Positions 17,160-25,489 of a DNA stretch of 64,000 nucleotides are shown in pieces. A model generated the notes under the pieces. That model was given only the letters and a program-made list of their open reading frames with translations, made no database searches and was not told where the DNA came from. The translations under genes were made by a program, and so were the position numbers. Location of the stretch: contig NZ_JAJEJT010000003.1 in NCBI RefSeq assembly GCF_021390645.1, positions 1,240,001 to 1,304,000 on the forward strand. Reading direction: 5' to 3'. This stretch comes from Paraburkholderia flagellata. GTDB lineage: Bacteria; Pseudomonadota; Gammaproteobacteria; Burkholderiales; Burkholderiaceae. Each line of letters starts with the position of its first letter. Position 1 is the first letter of the stretch.

Positions 17160-17918
17160 TTAGCCGCCGTACACGTCGAAGTCGAAATACTTCGACTCGA
17201 TCTTCTTGTACGTGCCGTCCTTGATCATGTCGGCAATGGTCTTGTCGATCTTCGCCTTGAGGTCGGCGTCTTCCTTGCGCAGGCCGATAGCGGCGGCGCC
17301 GGTGGGAATTTCCGCGCCCGCGAACGCGAAGCCCGCCCCGCGAGGCGTCTTCAGGAAGCCGAGATTGGCCTGCACTTCGTCTTGCAGCGCGGCGTCGAGT
17401 CGTCCCGATTGCAGGTCCAGATAGACCTGGTCCTGGTTCTGGTAGGGAATCACGTTGATGCCCTTGGGCGCCCAGTTCTGCTTTGCGTAGGTCTCCTGAA
17501 TCGAGCCCTGCTCGACGCCCACCGTCTTGCCTTGCAGCGAAGCGATCGTCGGCTGCAGCGGCGAATCCTTCTTCGCGACTAGGCGCGTCGGCGTGTTGAA
17601 GAGCTTGGCCGAGAAGGCGATCTGCTGCTCGCGCTGCGGGGTGATCGTGAGCGCGGAGAGCGCGCCATCGAACTTTTTGGCCTTGAGACCCGGAATCATG
17701 CCGTCGAAGTCCTGCTCGACCCACACGCATTTGGCGTTCAGGCGCCGGCAGATTTCGTTGCCGAGGTCGATGTCGAAACCGACCAGCTTGCCATCCGTCG
17801 CCTTGGATTCGAACGGCGCGTAGCTCGCGTCGGTGCCGAAGCGGATGGTGGACCAGTCTTTCGCATACGCTCCACCGGCGGCAAGGGCGAGGGCGACACA
17901 CAAGGCAAGTTTCTTCAT
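17160..17918 (-). CDS. Periplasmic amino-acid-binding protein (HisJ/ArgT type)
   Basis: The 252-residue protein has a signal peptide (MKKLALCVALALAAGGAYA, then KDWSTIRFG) and a periplasmic type II fold: FGTDASYAPFESKATDGKLVGFDIDLGNEICRRLN, DGMIPGLKAKKFDGALSALTITPQREQQIAFS, and QDQVYLDLQSGRLDAALQDEVQA. These match the lysine/arginine/ornithine and histidine binding proteins. The start at 17918 is taken at the signal peptide. First gene of the importer operon; its promoter region is shared with hutH and contains HutC-type palindromes. Confidence 0.94.
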   Translation of the reverse strand: MKKLALCVALALAAGGAYAKDWSTIRFGTDASYAPFESKATDGKLVGFDIDLGNEICRRLNAKCVWVEQDFDGMIPGLKAKKFDGALSALTITPQREQQIAFSAKLFNTPTRLVAKKDSPLQPTIASLQGKTVGVEQGSIQETYAKQNWAPKGINVIPYQNQDQVYLDLQSGRLDAALQDEVQANLGFLKTPRGAGFAFAGAEIPTGAAAIGLRKEDADLKAKIDKTIADMIKDGTYKKIESKYFDFDVYGG

Positions 17919-17980
17919 GAAGTCTCCGATAGGAATGGTTGGCGTGTGCCCGGTCACGTACTGGAGGTCGGCCCGGCAAG

Positions 17981-17992
17981 TTGTCTATACAA
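17981..17992. promoter_or_regulatory. HutC-type operator, site 1 (near the importer promoter)
   Basis: TTGTCTATACAA is an imperfect palindrome of the TTGT-N4-ACAA type. It lies 63 bp upstream of the binding-protein start. It resembles, as I recall it, the operator of the histidine-utilisation repressor HutC of enteric bacteria and pseudomonads (core CTTGTATATACAAG). Confidence 0.6.
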
Positions 17993-18120
17993 TTATCGAT
18001 GTGTCGAAAAGGCCGGCAATCGGTGTTATCACCTGGGGATTTCACTGTGCTGTAATCGAAAGATGGCGTAATTCAGGCGTCAGGAAGCGAAGAATGCGGG
18101 TATACGTGGAGCAGATTGAA

Positions 18121-18134
18121 CTTGTATAGACAAG
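18121..18134. promoter_or_regulatory. HutC-type operator, site 2 (hutH side)
   Basis: CTTGTATAGACAAG is a 14-bp palindrome with one central mismatch and differs by one base from the hut operator core I recall from Klebsiella. It lies 51 bp before the hutH ATG, where repressor binding would block transcription. Confidence 0.68.
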
Positions 18135-18159
18135 CTCGGTTCGGTAATCTGATTCCACC

Positions 18160-18171
18160 TTGTCCAGACAA
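18160..18171. promoter_or_regulatory. HutC-type operator, site 3 (next to hutH start)
   Basis: TTGTCCAGACAA pairs perfectly in its arms (TTGTC and GACAA) and lies 14 bp upstream of the hutH ATG, 38 bp centre to centre from site 2. Its centre deviates from the other two sites, so it may be a weaker site. Confidence 0.5.
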
Positions 18172-18184
18172 CTTTGACACCGCA

Positions 18185-19723
18185 ATGAACATCAAACTCA
18201 CTCCCGGCCATCTGACCCTGCCCCAACTGCGCCAGATCGCGCGTGCCCATGAAAACGGCGGCGTGAAGCTCGAACTCGATCCGGCCAGCTTCGCGGCCAT
18301 CGACGCAGGCGCGCGCGCCGTTGCCGAAATCACGGCGAAGGGCGAACCCGCGTATGGCATCAATACGGGCTTCGGGCGTCTGGCGAGCACGCATATTCCG
18401 CGTGACCAGCTCGAACTGCTGCAGCGCAATCTGGTGCTTTCGCACGCCGTGGGCGTGGGCGAGCCGATGTCGCCTCCGGTCGTGCGCCTCTTGATGGCGT
18501 TGAAGCTGTCGAGCCTCGGCCGTGGCCATTCGGGCATTCGCCGCGAAGTCATGGACGCGCTCATCACGCTGTTTAACGCCGACGTGCTGCCCGTGATTCC
18601 CGTGAAGGGCTCGGTGGGCGCCTCGGGCGACCTCGCGCCGCTCGCACATATGTCGTGTGTGCTGCTCGGCGTGGGCGATGTGTTCGCGAAGGGCGAGCGT
18701 ATGAGCGCGCTGGAGGGCTTGCGTCTCGTCGGCCTGAAGCCCCTCGCGCTGCAGGCCAAGGAAGGTCTCGCGCTGCTCAACGGCACGCAGGCTTCCACGG
18801 CGCTCGCTATCTACAACATGTTCGCGATCGAGGATCTTTACCGCACGGCGCTCGTTTCGGGCGCGCTCTGCGTGGACGCAGCAGCAGGTTCGGTGAAGCC
18901 GTTCGACGCGCGCATTCACGAACTGCGCGGCCATCGCGGTCAGATCGATGCGGCCGCGGCGTATCGCACGCTGCTCGAAGGCTCGGCGATCAATCTCTCG
19001 CACCGCGACTGCGGCAAGGTCCAGGACCCGTATTCGCTGCGCTGCCAGCCGCAGGTGATGGGCGCGTGCCTCGACCAGATGCGCCACGCGGCGCAAGTGC
19101 TGCTCATCGAGGCGAACGCCGTGTCGGACAATCCGCTGATCTTCCCGGAAACGAACGAAGTGCTCTCCGGCGGCAACTTCCACGCGGAGCCGGTGGCCTT
19201 CGCCGCCGACAATCTCGCGCTGGCCGCCGCCGAAATCGGCGCGCTCGCGGAGCGTCGCATCGCACTGCTGATCGACGCCACGCTCTCGGGCCTGCCGCCT
19301 TTCCTCGTGAAGGACGGCGGCGTGAACTCGGGCTTCATGATCGCGCACGTCACGGCCGCCGCACTGGCTTCGGAAAACAAGACGCTCGCGCATCCGGCCT
19401 CGGTCGATTCGCTGCCGACTTCGGCGAACCAGGAAGACCACGTTTCGATGGCGACGTTCGCCGCGCGCAAGCTCGCCGACATTGCCGACAACACGGCCAA
19501 CATCCTCGCGATCGAACTGCTCGCCGCAGCCCAGGGCGTGGACCTGCGCGCGCCGCACCACACGAGCCCGGCGCTCGCGCACGTGATGCAGTCGGTGCGC
19601 GCCGAGGTGCCGCATTACGACCTCGACCGTTACTTCGCGCCGGACATCGCCGCAATGGCGAAGCTCGTGCAGAACGGCGCGATTGCCAAGCATAGCCCGC
19701 TGGCATTCGAGTCCGAGCAATAA
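18185..19723 (+). CDS. hutH: Histidine ammonia-lyase
   Basis: Removes ammonia from L-histidine to give trans-urocanate, the first step of histidine catabolism. The 512-residue protein has the Ala-Ser-Gly triad that cyclises into the MIO electrophile (A146-S147-G148 in [14 protein letters not shown]), the catalytic tyrosine region AYGINTGFG (Y57), and conserved [24 protein letters not shown] and [14 protein letters not shown]. Length is normal. The start at 18185 fits the family N-terminus; the frame is open further upstream across operator sites 2 and 3, which argues against an earlier start. hutU follows after 55 bp. Confidence 0.98.
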   Translation: MNIKLTPGHLTLPQLRQIARAHENGGVKLELDPASFAAIDAGARAVAEITAKGEPAYGINTGFGRLASTHIPRDQLELLQRNLVLSHAVGVGEPMSPPVVRLLMALKLSSLGRGHSGIRREVMDALITLFNADVLPVIPVKGSVGASGDLAPLAHMSCVLLGVGDVFAKGERMSALEGLRLVGLKPLALQAKEGLALLNGTQASTALAIYNMFAIEDLYRTALVSGALCVDAAAGSVKPFDARIHELRGHRGQIDAAAAYRTLLEGSAINLSHRDCGKVQDPYSLRCQPQVMGACLDQMRHAAQVLLIEANAVSDNPLIFPETNEVLSGGNFHAEPVAFAADNLALAAAEIGALAERRIALLIDATLSGLPPFLVKDGGVNSGFMIAHVTAAALASENKTLAHPASVDSLPTSANQEDHVSMATFAARKLADIADNTANILAIELLAAAQGVDLRAPHHTSPALAHVMQSVRAEVPHYDLDRYFAPDIAAMAKLVQNGAIAKHSPLAFESEQ

Positions 19724-19778
19724 GCGGCAGAGACTAAATAAAACAGCATTCCTGAATAACATCCGAGACGAAGACGTT

Positions 19779-21467
19779 ATGAACCACCCGAACTTCACCG
19801 ACCCCCGCCTCGACCCGAGCCGCACGATCCGCGCGCCGCGCGGCGCAGAGAAGGTCTGCAAGACCTGGATTGCGGAAGCCGCCTACCGGATGATCCAGAA
19901 TAATCTGGACCCCGAAGTCGCCGAGCATCCGCATGCGCTCGTGGTGTACGGCGGCATTGGCCGCGCCGCGCGCAACTGGGAGTGCTTCGACCAGATCCTC
20001 GCCTCGCTCAAGGACCTGAACGAAGACGAAACGCTGCTGATCCAGTCGGGCAAGCCCGTGGGCGTGTTCCGCACGCATGCGGATGCGCCGCGCGTGCTGC
20101 TGGCGAACTCGAACCTCGTGCCGCACTGGGCCACGTGGGAACACTTTCACGAACTGGACCGCAAGGGCCTCATGATGTACGGCCAGATGACGGCGGGCAG
20201 CTGGATCTACATCGGCTCGCAGGGCATCGTGCAGGGCACCTACGAGACGTTCTATTCGGTCGCGAACCAGCACTTCAACGGCGACCCCAAGGGCCGCTGG
20301 ATTCTCACGGGCGGCCTTGGCGGCATGGGCGGTGCGCAGCCGCTCGCGGCGACGATGGCGGGTTTCTCGATGATCGCGGTGGAATGCGATGAAACGCGCA
20401 TCGACTTCCGCCTGAAGACGCGCTACGTGGACCGCAAGGCGAAGACCATCGACGAGGCGCTCGCCATCGTCGAGGAAGCGAAGCGCACGGGCAAGCCGGT
20501 GTCGGTGGGCCTGCTCGGCAACGCCGCGGACGTATTCGCCGAGTTCGTGAAGCGCGGCATCACGCCGGACTGCGTGACGGACCAGACGAGCGCGCACGAC
20601 CCGATCAACGGCTATCTGCCGCAGGGCTGGACGGTTCAGCAGTGGCGCGAGGCACAGAAGGTTGCGCCCGAAACGATCGTGAAGGCGGCGAAGGAATCGA
20701 TGGCGCATCAGGTGCGCGCGATGCTCACGCTGCAGGAGCGCGGCGCGGCCACGCTCGACTACGGCAACAACATCCGCCAGATGGCGCTGGAAATGGGCGT
20801 GGAAAACGCGTTCGATTTCCCGGGCTTCGTGCCGGCGTATATCCGCCCGCTGTTCTGCGAGGGCAAGGGCCCGTTCCGCTGGGTGGCGCTCTCGGGCGAT
20901 CCTGAGGACATCTACAAGACCGACGCCAAGGTCAAGGAATTGATCCCTGACGATCCGCACCTGCATAACTGGCTCGACATGGCGCGCGAGCGCATCGCGT
21001 TCCAGGGGCTGCCGGCGCGTATCTGCTGGGTGGGCGTGAAGGATCGCTATCGCCTGGGTCAGGCGTTCAACGAAATGGTCAAGAACGGCGAACTGAAGGC
21101 GCCGATCGTGATCGGTCGCGACCACCTCGACACCGGCTCGGTGGCGAGCCCGAACCGCGAAACGGAATCGATGAAGGACGGTTCGGACGCCGTGAGCGAC
21201 TGGCCGCTGCTCAATGCACTGCTGAACACGGCAGGCGGCGCGTCGTGGGTCTCGCTGCATCACGGCGGCGGCGTGGGCATGGGCTTTTCGCAGCACTCGG
21301 GCGTGGTGATCGTGGCGGATGGCACACAGGCGGCTCACGAGCGTCTTGGCCGCGTGCTGCACAACGATCCGGCCACGGGCGTGATGCGCCACGCAGACGC
21401 CGGCTACGAACTCGCGCAGCAGACCGCGCGCGAAGCAGGCCTGAAGCTGCCGATGCTCGGCCGATGA
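19779..21467 (+). CDS. hutU: Urocanate hydratase (urocanase)
   Basis: Converts urocanate to 4-imidazolone-5-propionate with tightly bound NAD+, the second step of the hut pathway. The 562-residue protein is of normal length and conserved throughout: [60 protein letters not shown] (NAD-binding), [29 protein letters not shown] and [19 protein letters not shown]. The start at 19779 is the usual N-terminus. It is co-transcribed with hutH. The later genes hutI, hutF and hutG, and the regulator hutC, are not in the window. Confidence 0.98.
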   Translation: MNHPNFTDPRLDPSRTIRAPRGAEKVCKTWIAEAAYRMIQNNLDPEVAEHPHALVVYGGIGRAARNWECFDQILASLKDLNEDETLLIQSGKPVGVFRTHADAPRVLLANSNLVPHWATWEHFHELDRKGLMMYGQMTAGSWIYIGSQGIVQGTYETFYSVANQHFNGDPKGRWILTGGLGGMGGAQPLAATMAGFSMIAVECDETRIDFRLKTRYVDRKAKTIDEALAIVEEAKRTGKPVSVGLLGNAADVFAEFVKRGITPDCVTDQTSAHDPINGYLPQGWTVQQWREAQKVAPETIVKAAKESMAHQVRAMLTLQERGAATLDYGNNIRQMALEMGVENAFDFPGFVPAYIRPLFCEGKGPFRWVALSGDPEDIYKTDAKVKELIPDDPHLHNWLDMARERIAFQGLPARICWVGVKDRYRLGQAFNEMVKNGELKAPIVIGRDHLDTGSVASPNRETESMKDGSDAVSDWPLLNALLNTAGGASWVSLHHGGGVGMGFSQHSGVVIVADGTQAAHERLGRVLHNDPATGVMRHADAGYELAQQTAREAGLKLPMLGR

Positions 21468-21472
21468 GCGAC

Positions 21473-21504
21473 GTGACGCCGCTGTTCAAAAGCGGCGGCG
21501 TCAC
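21473..21504. terminator. Hairpin between convergent hutU and the XRE-cupin gene
   Basis: GTGACGCCGC (21473-21482) pairs with GCGGCGTCAC (21495-21504) around a 12-nt loop. It lies in the 43-bp gap between two convergent genes, the usual place for a shared bidirectional terminator. There is no clear T-run on either side. Confidence 0.55.
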
Positions 21505-21510
21505 ACCCGC

Positions 21511-22164
21511 TCAGAGCGTTTCAGGCAGTCGGTGTGAGTCGTTGTCTACGCAACAGACAAGCACCTCGGCATCCTCGGCACCCGTGCTGAGATACACGTG
21601 TCCCACGGCGCTGTCGAAGTAGAGGCTGTCACCAGGCGAGAGCTTGAAGACAGTGCCGTTTTCAAAATGCAGTTCCAGTTCGCCGCCCAGCAGGAACAGA
21701 AACTCCTCGCCGCTGTGGCGGATGTAATCGGGAAACGCGTCCATCGTGCGGGCGTGGATGCGTCCGCGCATCGGCACCATGCGCTTGCCCGTGAGGTCGT
21801 TGGCGATCATGCCGTACTCGTAGTTCGGCGTGTCGTAAATCATCTGCTTGCCCGCGCGCGTGAGCGACGGCTTCATCGGGCCGGCCGCCTTGCGCTTCCT
21901 GCGTCCGAATATCGTGTCGAAGTCCACGTTCAGCGCGTGGGCGAGCGCCGCGAATTTGTCATACGTGAGCGCAATGTCACCGCGCTCTGCCTTCGAAATC
22001 GTCGAGACCGCGATGCCGGACAACGCCGATAGCTGCATCAACGTCAGTTCACGCGCCTTGCGCGCTTCGCGCAGACGCGCGCCAACGGCCGCGTGATCGA
22101 TCTCCGTTGCCGGCTGCTCAGTTGCGTGCTCGGTTGCGTTAGTTCGTGCTGCGCTCTTTGCCAT
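21511..22164 (-). CDS. XRE-cupin transcriptional regulator
   Basis: The 217-residue protein joins an N-terminal helix-turn-helix of the Cro/CI type (VGARLREARKARELTLMQLSALSGIAVSTISKAERGDIALTYDKFAALAHAL, about residues 28-80) to a C-terminal cupin (IRHSGEEFLFLLGGELELHFENGTVFKLSPGDSLYFDSAVGHVYLS). This class senses small metabolites through the cupin and usually controls an adjacent catabolic operon. It diverges from the MFS/amidase/RidA/flavoprotein operon, and a perfect inverted repeat lies between them. The ligand is probably the operon's substrate or a product. Confidence 0.93.
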   Translation of the reverse strand: MAKSAARTNATEHATEQPATEIDHAAVGARLREARKARELTLMQLSALSGIAVSTISKAERGDIALTYDKFAALAHALNVDFDTIFGRRKRKAAGPMKPSLTRAGKQMIYDTPNYEYGMIANDLTGKRMVPMRGRIHARTMDAFPDYIRHSGEEFLFLLGGELELHFENGTVFKLSPGDSLYFDSAVGHVYLSTGAEDAEVLVCCVDNDSHRLPETL

Positions 22165-22197
22165 GGAAGGGACGGTTCCCGGTTACGGGTTTTGTCG

Positions 22198-22225
22198 TAT
22201 ACGAGAAATGATTTTTTCTCGTATA
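22198..22225. promoter_or_regulatory. Perfect 11-bp inverted repeat, candidate operator of the XRE-cupin regulator
   Basis: TATACGAGAAA (22198-22208) and TTTCTCGTATA (22215-22225) pair perfectly with a 6-bp spacer. The site lies 34 bp from the regulator's start and 41 bp from the divergent MFS gene, so one bound dimer could control both promoters. The left arm is also part of the smaller palindrome CGTATACG. Confidence 0.65.
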
Positions 22226-22266
22226 TGATAACCCGCATCTCGACTCCCTTTTGAAGGAGCAGCGTC

Positions 22267-23553
22267 GTGGCCTCAATTGCACTGGGAAAAGCCGGCCTTT
22301 CGAAGGGCCAGGTCATTGCCGCCACCACGCTAGGCACGGCGCTCGAGTACTACGATTTCACGATCTACAGCTTCTTCGCGATCCAGATCGGCAAGCTGTT
22401 CTTTCCCTCCGCTTCGCCGGTCAATCAGTTCCTGCTGTCCATTGGCCTCTTCGGCGTGGGCTTCGTGGTGCGTCCGCTGGGCGGCATCGTCATCGGCGCC
22501 TATGCGGATCGCGCCGGGCGCAAGCGCGCCATGGTGCTCACCATCATGTTGATGGCGCTGAGCTGTGCGCTGATTGCCTGCGCGCCGACGTACGCGGTGG
22601 CGGGCATCGCCGCGCCGCTCATCGTGCTCGCGGCGCGCCTGATTCAAGGCTTCGCTGCCGGTGGCGAGTTCGGTCCCGGCACCACGCTGCTCGTGGAATA
22701 TGCGAGCGACAACACGCGCGCGTATTTCGCGAGCTGGAACTTCGCGGCGACCGCGCTCGGCCTCGCGCTCGGCGCGGCGGTTGCCACGCTCGTGAACGTG
22801 CTGCTGCCCAGGGAGGCGGTCGATAGCTGGGGCTGGCGCCTTCCGTTCCTCGTGGGCATCGTGGCGGCGCCGGTGGGCATGCTGATTCGCCGCCGCCTCG
22901 AAGAAACGCTGAGCGCGGCACCCGCGCACGGCGCAAAGCATAGCGGCGCATTGAAGGCGGCGCTCACCACGCATCTGAAACTCACGATACTCGGGACTTT
23001 CGCGGAACTGGGTGGTTCGGTGTCCATCTACATCACGGCGTTTTTTCTGCCGAACCACGCCGTGCGCGTGTTGCATCTTTCGTCCACGGCGGCGGTCACG
23101 TCGGGCGTGGTCAGTTCGCTCGTGCTGTTCGTCGCCGCGCCGCTCGTGGGCAAGCTCGCCGACCGCTACACCCGCAAGCGTGTGCTGGTGATCTCGCGCG
23201 TCGTGCTGCTGCTGAGCGTATATCCAGCGTTCGCATGGCTTTCCGCCGCGCCTTCCATCGCGCTGCTCTGCGCGGTTTCCGCATTCCTCTCCGTGTTCGT
23301 GGCGGGTCAGGTCGTGCCGGTGCTCGTGATGATCCCCGAACTCTTCCCGCGCGAAGTGCGCGCCACGGGCATTGCACTTACCTATGTCGTGAGCGCCTCG
23401 ATCTTCGGCGGATTTTCGCCACTTGTGGCAAGCTGGATCGTTGCGCGCACAGGTAATCCGCTTGCGCCCGCCTGGTATGTCGCGGCTGCCTGCGCCATTT
23501 CGCTGATCCCGCTCGTCTGGCTGCGCGACCGCACCGGCGAGGCCATCGGCTGA
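22267..23553 (+). CDS. MFS transporter, metabolite:H+ symporter (MHS) family
   Basis: A 428-residue, 12-segment inner-membrane transporter. The MHS signature is clear: TTLGTALEYYDFTIYSFFA, GVGFVVRPLGGIVIGAYADRAGRKRAM and RLIQGFAAGGEFGPGTTLLVEYA, as in the shikimate, proline/betaine and ketoglutarate permeases. The GTG start at 22267 has GAAGGAG 7 bp upstream. First gene of an operon with amidase, RidA and a flavoprotein, so it probably imports the amide or amino acid that they use. The exact substrate is unknown. Confidence 0.93.
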   Translation: MASIALGKAGLSKGQVIAATTLGTALEYYDFTIYSFFAIQIGKLFFPSASPVNQFLLSIGLFGVGFVVRPLGGIVIGAYADRAGRKRAMVLTIMLMALSCALIACAPTYAVAGIAAPLIVLAARLIQGFAAGGEFGPGTTLLVEYASDNTRAYFASWNFAATALGLALGAAVATLVNVLLPREAVDSWGWRLPFLVGIVAAPVGMLIRRRLEETLSAAPAHGAKHSGALKAALTTHLKLTILGTFAELGGSVSIYITAFFLPNHAVRVLHLSSTAAVTSGVVSSLVLFVAAPLVGKLADRYTRKRVLVISRVVLLLSVYPAFAWLSAAPSIALLCAVSAFLSVFVAGQVVPVLVMIPELFPREVRATGIALTYVVSASIFGGFSPLVASWIVARTGNPLAPAWYVAAACAISLIPLVWLRDRTGEAIG

Positions 23554-23579
23554 ACATCATTTCATCAGGAAACCGAACG

Positions 23580-25106
23580 ATGCTTGACAAGACCGAACTG
23601 GTCAGTCTGTCCGCAGTCGAACTGCGCCGTCTGATCGGCGCAAAGGCCATTTCGCCCGTCGAACTGCTCGATGCGTGCATCGAGCGCATCGAAGCTGTGA
23701 ATCCGGCGGTCAACGCGATTACGGCGACATGTTTCGACGGCTCGCGCGAAGCGGCCAAAGCTGCGGAGCAGGCCGTCATGGACGGCAAGCCGCTCGGCCT
23801 GCTGCATGGTTTGCCGCTTGGCGTGAAGGATCTCGAAGACACGGCGGGCCTGCTCACGACCTACGGCTCGCCGATGTCGCGCGGCCACGTGCCTTCCCGC
23901 GACGTGGTGCTCGTGGAGCGCCTGCGCGCGGCGGGCGCGATTCTCGTGGCGAAGACGAATGTGCCGGAGCTGGGCGCTGGAGCGAATACGCGCAACCCTG
24001 TGTGGGGCGCGACGGGCAATCCGTTCAACCCCGCGCTCAATGCCGGCGGCTCGTCGGGCGGCTCGGCTGCGGCGCTCGCGTGCGACATGCTGCCGGTTTG
24101 CACCGGCTCCGACACCGGCGGGTCGCTGCGCATACCCGCCGCAAAGTGTGGCGTCGTGGGCTTTCGTCCGTCGCCGGGGCTCGTGCCCAATTCGCGGCGC
24201 CTGCTAGGCTGGACGCCGATCTCGGTAGTCGGTCCGATGGGGCGCGACGTCGCCGAAACGGCGCTCCAACTCGCGGCAACGGCGGGCGAATCGGCGGGCG
24301 ATCCGCTCAGCTACGCCGTGCATGCCAACGCGTTCGCCTTTCCCCCGCATATTGATCCGTCGACGCTGCGCATCGGCTATACCGAAGACTTCGGCTGTTG
24401 CGACGTCGACCCGCAGATTCGCGCTGTGTTCCGCGCGCGCATGGCGCAACTCAAACGCATCGTCCACACGTGCGAGCCCGTGGAGTTCGATCTTGGCGAC
24501 GTGCATCGCTGCTTCGACGTGATCCGCGCGGAAAGCTTCGTTGCAGGCCTGCATGCCGCATACACGCGTGACCCGGGCGCGCTCGGTCCGAACACGCGCG
24601 CGAACTATGAAATGGGCGCGAAGATGTCGCTCTCGGACAGTGCGTGGGCGCAAGCCGAGCAAACGCGCATCTTCCAGCGCTTCCAGAGTGCGTTCGCCCG
24701 CTACGACGTAATCGTTTCGCCGACCACGCCTGTCACGCCATTCCCGTGGAGCGAACTGTATGCCGCGCAGATCGACGGACGCGCGCAGGAGAATTACTAT
24801 CGCTGGCTCGCGCTCACCTACGTCGTCACGCTCACCACGCATCCGGCGCTCGCGCTGCCGTGCGGCGTGGATCACGCGGGCATGCCATTCGGACTCCAGA
24901 TCGTCGGCCCGTTCCGCGGCGACATGAAGACGCTCGCGGTCTCGCAGGCGCTGGAAACGGCGTTTTCAGCGTATCCTGATCTGCGTCGCCCGCGCCCCGA
25001 TCTCGCACGTTTGGCACAAGCCAATCCGGCGCTGACTTCTATCGTGACGGCGCCTCCCATTTACAACCCAACCGGTAGCGACGCTGCCGGTCTTTCGGCG
25101 GTATGA
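23580..25106 (+). CDS. Amidase (amidase-signature family)
   Basis: Hydrolyses a carboxylic amide to acid plus ammonia or amine. The 508-residue protein has the family's Ser-cisSer-Lys triad: K83 in LGVKDLEDTAG, S158 in the GGSSGGS glycine-serine loop and nucleophile S182 in DTGGSLRIPA. TNVPELGAGANTRNPVWGATGNPFN precedes the loop as in aryl and aliphatic amidases. It follows the transporter by 26 bp and its stop overlaps the RidA start. It is not part of a gatCAB set, so is a catabolic amidase. Substrate unknown. Confidence 0.95.
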   Translation: MLDKTELVSLSAVELRRLIGAKAISPVELLDACIERIEAVNPAVNAITATCFDGSREAAKAAEQAVMDGKPLGLLHGLPLGVKDLEDTAGLLTTYGSPMSRGHVPSRDVVLVERLRAAGAILVAKTNVPELGAGANTRNPVWGATGNPFNPALNAGGSSGGSAAALACDMLPVCTGSDTGGSLRIPAAKCGVVGFRPSPGLVPNSRRLLGWTPISVVGPMGRDVAETALQLAATAGESAGDPLSYAVHANAFAFPPHIDPSTLRIGYTEDFGCCDVDPQIRAVFRARMAQLKRIVHTCEPVEFDLGDVHRCFDVIRAESFVAGLHAAYTRDPGALGPNTRANYEMGAKMSLSDSAWAQAEQTRIFQRFQSAFARYDVIVSPTTPVTPFPWSELYAAQIDGRAQENYYRWLALTYVVTLTTHPALALPCGVDHAGMPFGLQIVGPFRGDMKTLAVSQALETAFSAYPDLRRPRPDLARLAQANPALTSIVTAPPIYNPTGSDAAGLSAV

Positions 25107-25462
25107 ACATGAGCAACGACATTCAAAGACTGCAAACCAACGCGCGCATGAGCCAGGTCGTGATAGCGGGTGGCGTGGTCTATCTCTCGGGCCAGGTGCC
25201 CGATACCGCAGGCGCACCGATCGACGTTCAGGCAACCGAGATTCTCACGCGCATCGACAAGCTGCTCGCATCGGCGGGCGTGGACAAGACGCGCGTGCTG
25301 ACCGCGAACGTGTGGCTGAGCGACCCAAAACATTTCGACGCCTTCAATGCCGTATGGGACGCATGGGTTGCGCAAGGTCACGCGCCCACGCGCGCCTGCG
25401 TGCAGGCATTGCTGATGCGCCCGGGCCTCGACGTCGAAGTGGCCGTCACAGCGCTCGCCTGA
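25103..25462 (+). CDS. RidA family protein (reactive imine deaminase)
   Basis: RidA proteins hydrolyse reactive enamine/imine intermediates to keto acids. The 119-residue protein has LSGQVPDTAGAPIDVQATEILTRIDKLLASAG and the conserved arginine in PTRACVQALL (R97) that binds the substrate carboxylate. The ATG at 25103 overlaps the amidase stop (ATGA), so translation is coupled; a Met two codons later is an alternative. The flavoprotein encoded next is expected to make an imine, which gives this protein a likely local role. Confidence 0.93.
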   Translation: MNMSNDIQRLQTNARMSQVVIAGGVVYLSGQVPDTAGAPIDVQATEILTRIDKLLASAGVDKTRVLTANVWLSDPKHFDAFNAVWDAWVAQGHAPTRACVQALLMRPGLDVEVAVTALA

Positions 25463-25489
25463 GCGCCTTCGAGCCAGGAACATTGCGTG

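Noticed and set aside
18080-19861. Minus-strand frame of 593 codons opposite hutH
   Set aside because: Composition is Arg/His-biased and unlike any protein family; hutH on the other strand is fully conserved with its MIO triad.
19734-21392. Minus-strand frame of 552 codons opposite hutU
   Set aside because: Same reason: urocanase motifs on the plus strand, no motif on the minus strand.
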